Shown here: one piece after another, positions 59,375-64,000 of the stretch | Layout: each line of letters starts with the position of its first letter | Numbering within the stretch: position 1 is the first letter of the stretch | Assembly: GCA_040285745.1 (NCBI GenBank) | Contig: JAUFOR010000002.1 | Location: forward strand, 1,488,001-1,552,000 | Reading direction: 5' to 3' | From: Barthelona sp. PCE | Taxonomy: Eukaryota > Metamonada: BaSk clade | Length of the DNA: 64,000 nt | Translations under genes and position numbers: made by a program | Notes under the pieces: model-generated | Database searches by the model: none | What the model saw: only the letters and a program-made list of their open reading frames with translations | Told to the model about the DNA's origin: nothing

Positions 59375-59701
59375 CTATTCTAATTTTGGAGCTAAGATTT
59401 CCAACTCATCTTGCTGAGCAGCTACTTGTGCTGCCACCTCTGCCTCATATCTGATTCTATCGTTTCTCGCCATTTTTTCGTATGTCAATTTTTCTGATGA
59501 ATCCATAGACTTCCATTGTGTAGCAAGTTGCTTAACAATAGTTGTGATTGGTACGTCTGGGTTTTGTTGACGAAAAGCAACTCTTCTCTCCTGAATGAAG
59601 AACATAAACGCAGTCATATTTCGTTTTGGTTTGTTCCTCTTCTTTCTCCTTATTCCTTCATGTGCAACTTGGATATCATTGTCTTCATTTGTGTTTGTCA
59701 T
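59375..59701 (-). CDS. HMG-box protein (NHP6/HMGB-like)
   Basis: Start set at ATG 59701 (MTNTNEDNDIQ); the longer frame reaching 59815 would add a hydrophobic stretch that does not look like protein. On the coding strand CCCTTTTCAACG lies ~23-31 nt before this ATG. 108 aa, TAG stop. A basic stretch RRKKRNKPKRNMTAFMFFIQE opens a single HMG box (~21-88): 'PKR..TAFM.F..E.R' (usual 'PKRP.SAFM.F..E.R'), PDVPITTIVKQLATQWKSM (usual 'eis..lg..W..l') and EKLTYEKMARNDRIRYEAE. It binds and bends DNA without sequence preference, as in NHP6 or FACT-associated HMG proteins. Confidence 0.88.
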   Translation of the reverse strand: MTNTNEDNDIQVAHEGIRRKKRNKPKRNMTAFMFFIQERRVAFRQQNPDVPITTIVKQLATQWKSMDSSEKLTYEKMARNDRIRYEAEVAAQVAAQQDELEILAPKLE

Positions 59702-60239
59702 GTTTTTGTAAAGAAAAAAACGTTGAAAAGGGACTTTAATGAAAATACAAACCAGAATTTTGTAATTGTGGATTCTTACAACTAAAAATGATACTTTATT
59801 AGCAAAAAAACTCATATACGGAGCTAAAAGTTACAATAAAGGAGTTTAATAATGTTTGGGCTAAACTCTCTTTTTCTTCTCTAATTCACTTTTTAATGAT
59901 ATTTCTTGGATATAATCATCTATTTAGCTTGACAACACCACAAAATTAGCGTTAATACGTGCTTGAAGTACATTCCCAATTCTGTGTGGTGCAGTTTAGC
60001 TTTTCCGTGCTCTCTGGTATTGGAAGGTGCAGTTCTGATCACGTATCCGATGTCTGCTCTGGAGATATATAAAACGCGTTGAGTTAAATCAGAAAGAACA
60101 TGAGGCTTATTGCATTGTAACATCTTCTTATTTCGTAAAATAAATCACCAAAACCCACCTCATCGTTGGATGTCGTGCCTATGCGCGTAGAAAACAGAGT
60201 TTTTAAATATGTTTTCACATTTATCTACCTCTTTCACAT
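59702..60239. other. Interval between HMG-box and UBE2G2 genes
   Basis: 538 bp. It holds one uncertain 67-codon minus-strand frame (59920-60123) in a patch that is clearly GC-richer than other intergenic DNA here. A TATATAAA string lies at 60066-60073. The E2 gene ATG is preceded by ACCTCTTTCACAT. Confidence 0.4.
59920..60123 (-). CDS. Possible small protein or gene fragment, uncertain
   Basis: 67 codons from ATG 60123 to TAG. The patch is GC-richer than other spacers of this window and lies in an otherwise unexplained interval, so it may be coding, a fragment or an RNA gene. The segment SNTREHGKAKLHHTELGMYF resembles the eIF5A hypusine loop and following strand (S-x-T-x-K-H-G-x-A-K-x-H ... 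IF), but the hypusine Lys position is Glu and the rest does not align, so a pseudogene remnant or a chance match are both open. No other frame continues the eIF5A fold on either side. Confidence 0.25.
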   Translation of the reverse strand: MLQCNKPHVLSDLTQRVLYISRADIGYVIRTAPSNTREHGKAKLHHTELGMYFKHVLTLILWCCQAK

Positions 60240-60749
60240 ATGTCGAATTTAGCGGTTAAGAGATTAACTAAGGAAGCAAATGACATGGCTAGGTGCGAGA
60301 TCCCACTCATTTCTGCATCACCTGACGAAAATGGAAACCTTTTCAAATGGACATTCTCCATCACAGGACCCGAAGATACTCTTTTTGAGTCGGGGATATT
60401 CCAGGGAGAAATTCTTTTCCCTCCAACATACCCATTAACTCCCCCAACCGTAAAATTCACAACTAGAATATATCATCCAAACGTCTATCCTTCAGGTGAA
60501 TTATGCATCAGTATTCTTCATCCCCCGGTACACGATGAGTTTGGATACGAGTCCATTGAAGAACGTTGGAGTCCAGCTCAATCAGTATCATCTATTCTTT
60601 TGAGCACCTTATCACTATTAAGTGACATCAATGTTGAATCACCAGCAAACGTAGATGCTGCTCGTTGTTACAGAGAGAACTTTGATGAGTTCAAAGAACG
60701 TGTTCGCGAATGCGTAGCTGAAAGTTTGGATGAGGATAATTGGGCTTAG
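60240..60749 (+). CDS. UBE2G2: E2 ubiquitin-conjugating enzyme, UBE2G2/Ubc7 type (ERAD)
   Basis: 169 aa, ATG 60240, TAG stop. The UBC fold is complete: KRLTKEANDM helix, FKWTFSITGPEDTLFESGIFQGEILFPPTYPLTPPTVKFTT, the catalytic H-P-N (79-81), and Cys89 in GELCISIL, the same residue number as in human UBE2G2. The ~13-residue acidic loop insertion HPPVHDEFGYESIEERWSP after the active-site Cys marks the Ubc7/UBE2G class, and AQSVSSILLSTLSLL...ESPANVDA follows as in UBE2G2. The enzyme builds K48 chains on ER-associated degradation substrates with Hrd1/gp78-type ligases. AATAAA at 60789. Confidence 0.93.
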   Translation: MSNLAVKRLTKEANDMARCEIPLISASPDENGNLFKWTFSITGPEDTLFESGIFQGEILFPPTYPLTPPTVKFTTRIYHPNVYPSGELCISILHPPVHDEFGYESIEERWSPAQSVSSILLSTLSLLSDINVESPANVDAARCYRENFDEFKERVRECVAESLDEDNWA

Positions 60750-61140
60750 GTTGATTATTTACTCTTGCAAGCTAAGTAACTCTAAATCAATAAAATCAGT
60801 ATTGAATATTCCACATATAGCAATAAAAATGAGAGCATTGAGAAAAGATTAAACATTCAATATATGATATTTATATTCCTACATAGCTTGTTGGTTCATT
60901 AATGCAGCCACACACACACACACACACGCACACACTGCTGAAATATAACAAATTGAGTATTTCCTTCAAAAAGAGCTCAAGCAGGTTTTCAATTCTCTTC
61001 CTTTCTTAATTTATTTCCACTAAGCGTACATATTATTCAGTTTAACAGGAATTCAATTGGTATAGAATACATAACAGCATAAAAAACTTGTCATTTCTTC
61101 TTTTCATCCCTTTCTTCTTTTTTTTTTCGTGGTCTTATTT
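60750..61140. other. Intergenic with CA microsatellite
   Basis: 391 bp. AATAAA at 60789-60794 serves the E2 gene. A CA run lies at 60909-60935. Pyrimidine-rich sequence with TTCTTTTCATCC at ~61098-61109 precedes the next ATG by ~35 nt. No gene seen. Confidence 0.5.
60909..60935 (+). repeat. (CA)n microsatellite with one interruption
   Basis: About thirteen CA units, interrupted once by CG near 60927. It is the only clear microsatellite in the window. Confidence 0.9.
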
Positions 61141-63735
61141 ATGTATCGTCCCAAAAACGAACTTTCCCGTGTTGATAAACACACTTTTCATTCTTTAGTT
61201 TGGGCCCATTCGTTATATGAAGAATATTCCTCTTTGGACGCTCTAGGTAAGTTCAGCATATCTGTCATGTCCGTTTTTTATCCGGATGACACTGTTGCTC
61301 ATTTAAAGAAGCGTATGCAAACATTTACAAATGAAGAATGTGAAAAGGAAAACGACTTATTTCTCTATTATCAACCATTTTTCAATACGAATAATGCTAA
61401 AGTCATTACATCCCACTCATTGTTTTTATGTTTGGCCTTATTGCAGTTAAAATTAGTCTTAAATGATGATGAAGAGGCAGAAAAATTTGTTCTAAGGGTT
61501 GCTCACCAGATCTACTCATGTCTTCTTGATGAGTGTGACAAAAAATCACCCTGCAGTATAAGACTATTAGACATGTTTTCTAACGTCTGCTGGAGCTATG
61601 AGCTTTTAACCGTCATGGCTTATTATGAAGAATTCTTTTTTTACATAGAAATGCTCACCTCTATGCTTTCTACTTTCCAACGCTGCCGAGTAGACCTCCC
61701 AGAGAGGACAACTGATATGTTTGAATTAACTTGGCAGTCAGATGATCGTTTTCACCAATATGCAAATCTGACCAATATTCACCCCCTTCCCTTTTTGAAA
61801 GATTGGTGCTTTTACATGCCCGATGAAGAGTTCGTTGAGCTTATGGGCCCCATTAAGGAACGGTTATTCAAGAAATTGACGGTCATGTTCAATGACAAAG
61901 AGCCCAAATTTTTATATTATGCTGGTTTTCCTTTTAAACATATACAATTACACAACAGTGTTGTACGCAAGAAGTTTGAATTGGGCAACGTTGACCAAGA
62001 GCCAGAAATCTTAAGCATTACTGACTTTGATGAGTATGATTTGGTCTTCTTCATAACAGTTGGAAAGATGATCTTTCGTTGGGCAAATGTTTTCATGAAG
62101 GGACTGATAAAGAATCTAAACCTTACAGTTCTTATATTTGTTTACTATTCATTTTGCAAAATTTTTGAGTTTAACATTGTTCCTGATTTGGGCACTATTC
62201 TTGTTTTCATCTTGTTTAATACTGATTTTCCTAAGAACAATCATCGTTTTGAGCTGAGTAATATGTCAGCTATGGTAAATTTTGAGTTTTTAAATGACAA
62301 ACTGTATAATGGTATCAGTGGTAGGGTTTTAAAATTTGTCTTAGGTATACTGCTTTTTAAGTGCATGAAAGACAGTGATCCAACTATTTTCAGACGAACG
62401 GTAAGTTCAAACATGGCTAAGCGCAATTATTTACAGATAATGAATCACAAAAACTTTATTAAAACTAAGTTTACAAACAGTTACATGAAGAAAATCATCG
62501 CTGCCGTGGAGAAAAATGTTAAAAATAAGAAGCTTACTGTTGAACTAATACCAAAGTGGATGTATGAATGGGAGAAAATGGAGTTCAAAGAAATTCAGCG
62601 TTATGAATCACCGTGTTGCGACACTTTGAGCTTTTACAATGTGTATTACAATACATTTCATTTGCATTACAAACGATATCTTAATATCCCCAGTGATATT
62701 AATAGCAGATGCTTCTGTTTCCATTGTATTAAAAAGAGCAACTCATATATTGCACATAGAGAAGTTTTAAATGTTTTCCAAGGCATTTTCTCTACTGAGA
62801 AACTAGTATCACTCCTTACTGCCAGTGTATCAAAATCGAAACCAAACAAATCTAAAAAGATGGGTAAGAAACTGTCATCAGGAACGTGCGAAAGCTGTTC
62901 CCAGTTCACACCTGAACAGCCTGAATTGAGAAATATCACAACCCAGTTTCCAAAGCGGAAGCAAGTCTCCTTGTCTATTGTCACTGCAACAATTGTCAGC
63001 TCTGTTGAATCAATCCTGATATCAAAAGAGCTGACAGATCGAGACGTATATGCGCCAATTTCAATTATACTGTCTTCAGATGAGTCTCATCAACGACGTC
63101 TTGCCTCCTTTTGTTACAACCAATACAGCCTGGCTGCACAGTTAGGATTGACTGTTGTTCATCCGGATGAGCAGCTTCTCAACTCTGTCACTTGTGATTC
63201 AAAACTACAGTTGAATCTTATAATGCTCTTCTTTTTTGGTCCTTATTATGCGTTTCCCATGCTCGTTGACCGTGATAACCTGCGGGAAACACTAAACAAA
63301 CACAAGCTCTTCACTTTGGCCGATGCAATTGACGAACTAACAGTTTCCCAATTGATTACTTTTGATTTTTGTGATTTAAATGCCCTAAATGTAGGAATAC
63401 CCGTGGTGGAGCTTTTGAATAGGATCACGAAAACATATTACAGTATGTTTGATGTTGACATTACACCTTTAGATTTCTGTGTTGGAACAATAGAAAGAGA
63501 AGAAATGAGCCTGAGACAAGCCTATCCTGAGATGCACGTTGCTTATTCCATTCTCATGCCGCGTTTTTTACTGTTACGCATTTCGATGAGTAATGCTGAA
63601 TCTTTTGAGGAAAATTTTGCATATGATGATGTTTTATCTTTGCTTTATCAAGAACTGGTTGCAAACACCGCTTTTGAACGCAAGTTTCCTATTTCGTATG
63701 CTAAAAGCAAACCTCTGAAATATTCAGCTAAATAG
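61141..63735 (+). CDS. Orphan 864-aa protein with Cys-rich middle, unknown function
   Basis: ATG 61141 (MYRPKNELSRVDKHTF); the frame opens 4 codons earlier with GTG. 864 aa, TAG stop. Helical throughout, with several hydrophobic helices (around 330-365 and 415-435) that may be buried or membrane-associated. A central Cys cluster, RCFCFHC (~520-526) with GTCESCSQF (~580-588), makes two CxxC-like pairs about 60 residues apart that could bind zinc, like a split zinc ribbon. A Lys/Ser-rich linker (SKSKPNKSKKMGKK) lies between them. The C-terminal third is again helical. I recognise no family. Two AATAAA copies at 63768 and 63775 follow the stop. Confidence 0.7.
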   Translation: MYRPKNELSRVDKHTFHSLVWAHSLYEEYSSLDALGKFSISVMSVFYPDDTVAHLKKRMQTFTNEECEKENDLFLYYQPFFNTNNAKVITSHSLFLCLALLQLKLVLNDDEEAEKFVLRVAHQIYSCLLDECDKKSPCSIRLLDMFSNVCWSYELLTVMAYYEEFFFYIEMLTSMLSTFQRCRVDLPERTTDMFELTWQSDDRFHQYANLTNIHPLPFLKDWCFYMPDEEFVELMGPIKERLFKKLTVMFNDKEPKFLYYAGFPFKHIQLHNSVVRKKFELGNVDQEPEILSITDFDEYDLVFFITVGKMIFRWANVFMKGLIKNLNLTVLIFVYYSFCKIFEFNIVPDLGTILVFILFNTDFPKNNHRFELSNMSAMVNFEFLNDKLYNGISGRVLKFVLGILLFKCMKDSDPTIFRRTVSSNMAKRNYLQIMNHKNFIKTKFTNSYMKKIIAAVEKNVKNKKLTVELIPKWMYEWEKMEFKEIQRYESPCCDTLSFYNVYYNTFHLHYKRYLNIPSDINSRCFCFHCIKKSNSYIAHREVLNVFQGIFSTEKLVSLLTASVSKSKPNKSKKMGKKLSSGTCESCSQFTPEQPELRNITTQFPKRKQVSLSIVTATIVSSVESILISKELTDRDVYAPISIILSSDESHQRRLASFCYNQYSLAAQLGLTVVHPDEQLLNSVTCDSKLQLNLIMLFFFGPYYAFPMLVDRDNLRETLNKHKLFTLADAIDELTVSQLITFDFCDLNALNVGIPVVELLNRITKTYYSMFDVDITPLDFCVGTIEREEMSLRQAYPEMHVAYSILMPRFLLLRISMSNAESFEENFAYDDVLSLLYQELVANTAFERKFPISYAKSKPLKYSAK

Positions 63736-63767
63736 TTACTTTTTGTTCCATCTTGTTGATAATTTAC

Positions 63768-63780
63768 AATAAACAATAAA
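63768..63780 (+). terminator. Paired poly(A) signals after the 864-aa gene
   Basis: AATAAA at 63768-63773 and again at 63775-63780, 33 nt after the TAG. The remaining sequence to the window end (to 64000) shows no gene. Confidence 0.5.
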
Positions 63781-64000
63781 TTGTGTCATATTTAGACCTT
63801 CTAAAAAGAATTTAAAGTGCTGCTGCAATATAGAAGAAGATACTCGAAATTTCAGCTCATGACCATAACTTTAAGGATTCTATTTTGGACTAAAAACATT
63901 AAAACTACACCATGTTTTCAAGATTCATGCAAAAATAGTAAACTGATCTTTGATACTTGATTTTCACTTTTCATAACCTTTTCTAATAATTGAGCGATGT

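Noticed and set aside
59702-59815. Longer N-terminus of the HMG-box protein
   Set aside because: Hydrophobic, AT-driven translation; the CCCTTTTCAACG motif and a normal HMG protein start favour ATG 59701.
1-64000. tRNA, rRNA, CRISPR arrays or operons of bacterial type
   Set aside because: No cloverleaf-like sequence, rRNA core or direct-repeat array was found by eye in the intergenic regions; gene content is eukaryotic.
1-64000. Entamoeba or hexamitid diplomonad origin
   Set aside because: Axonemal genes argue against Entamoeba, and TAA/TAG stops at the ends of recognisable genes argue against the TAR-to-Gln code of hexamitids.

Overview
This window reads as a gene-dense, intron-poor nuclear segment of a flagellated protist. 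Eukaryotic markers are SMC3 (cohesin), UTP10/HEATR1, a likely URB1/Npa1, UBE2G2/Ubc7, Mo25/CAB39, ANP32-like, an HMG-box protein, cathepsin C, PCMT1, LMBRD2 and two axonemal genes (DNAL1 and a CFAP43/44-family protein). All three stops (TAA, TAG, TGA) end recognisable genes, so the code is standard. Genes are uninterrupted except one: the alpha-kinase gene has a 145-nt intron (GTATGT...ACTAACTTTTAG) whose branch site is fused to the 3' splice site. That is the arrangement known in Trichomonas and Giardia. With the compaction and flagellar genes, it suggests a metamonad-like flagellate; this is inference, not proof.

Layout. 1-5.6 kb: an EGF-like/beta-propeller surface protein (5'-truncated by the window edge) and a small multi-pass membrane protein. 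6.1-9.6 kb: an AT-rich hAT-like transposase ORF without visible terminal inverted repeats. 9.9-21.8 kb: cathepsin C, a BRCT protein, a CFAP43/44-like protein, a processive GT2 synthase fused to an H-type lectin ectodomain, and PCMT1. 21.9-31.7 kb: an amino-acid transporter, UTP10, ANP32-like, DNAL1 and a DMT transporter. 32-43 kb: a basic orphan, two head-to-head orphans of almost equal length, LMBRD2, an LRR protein, Mo25 and a C2-PH protein. 43-55 kb: the spliced alpha-kinase/ankyrin gene, an OLD-like ATPase/TOPRIM protein directly downstream of SMC3, and a coiled-coil protein. 55-64 kb: URB1-like, HMG-box, a small uncertain ORF, UBE2G2 and an 864-aa orphan.

Expression signals are compact. 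Eight convergent pairs are separated by only 4-94 bp. AATAAA lies just after, or overlaps, many stop codons, and a CCTTTTC(A) pyrimidine motif lies a few to ~80 nt before many start codons.

The genes do not form one pathway. Most are housekeeping: ribosome biogenesis, cohesin, ERAD, the axoneme, the LKB1-Mo25 module, proteolysis and transport. The most unusual items are the OLD-like protein beside SMC3, the lectin-polysaccharide synthase fusion, the alpha-kinase/ankyrin fusion with its diagnostic intron, and the stop-overlapping 3' signals.
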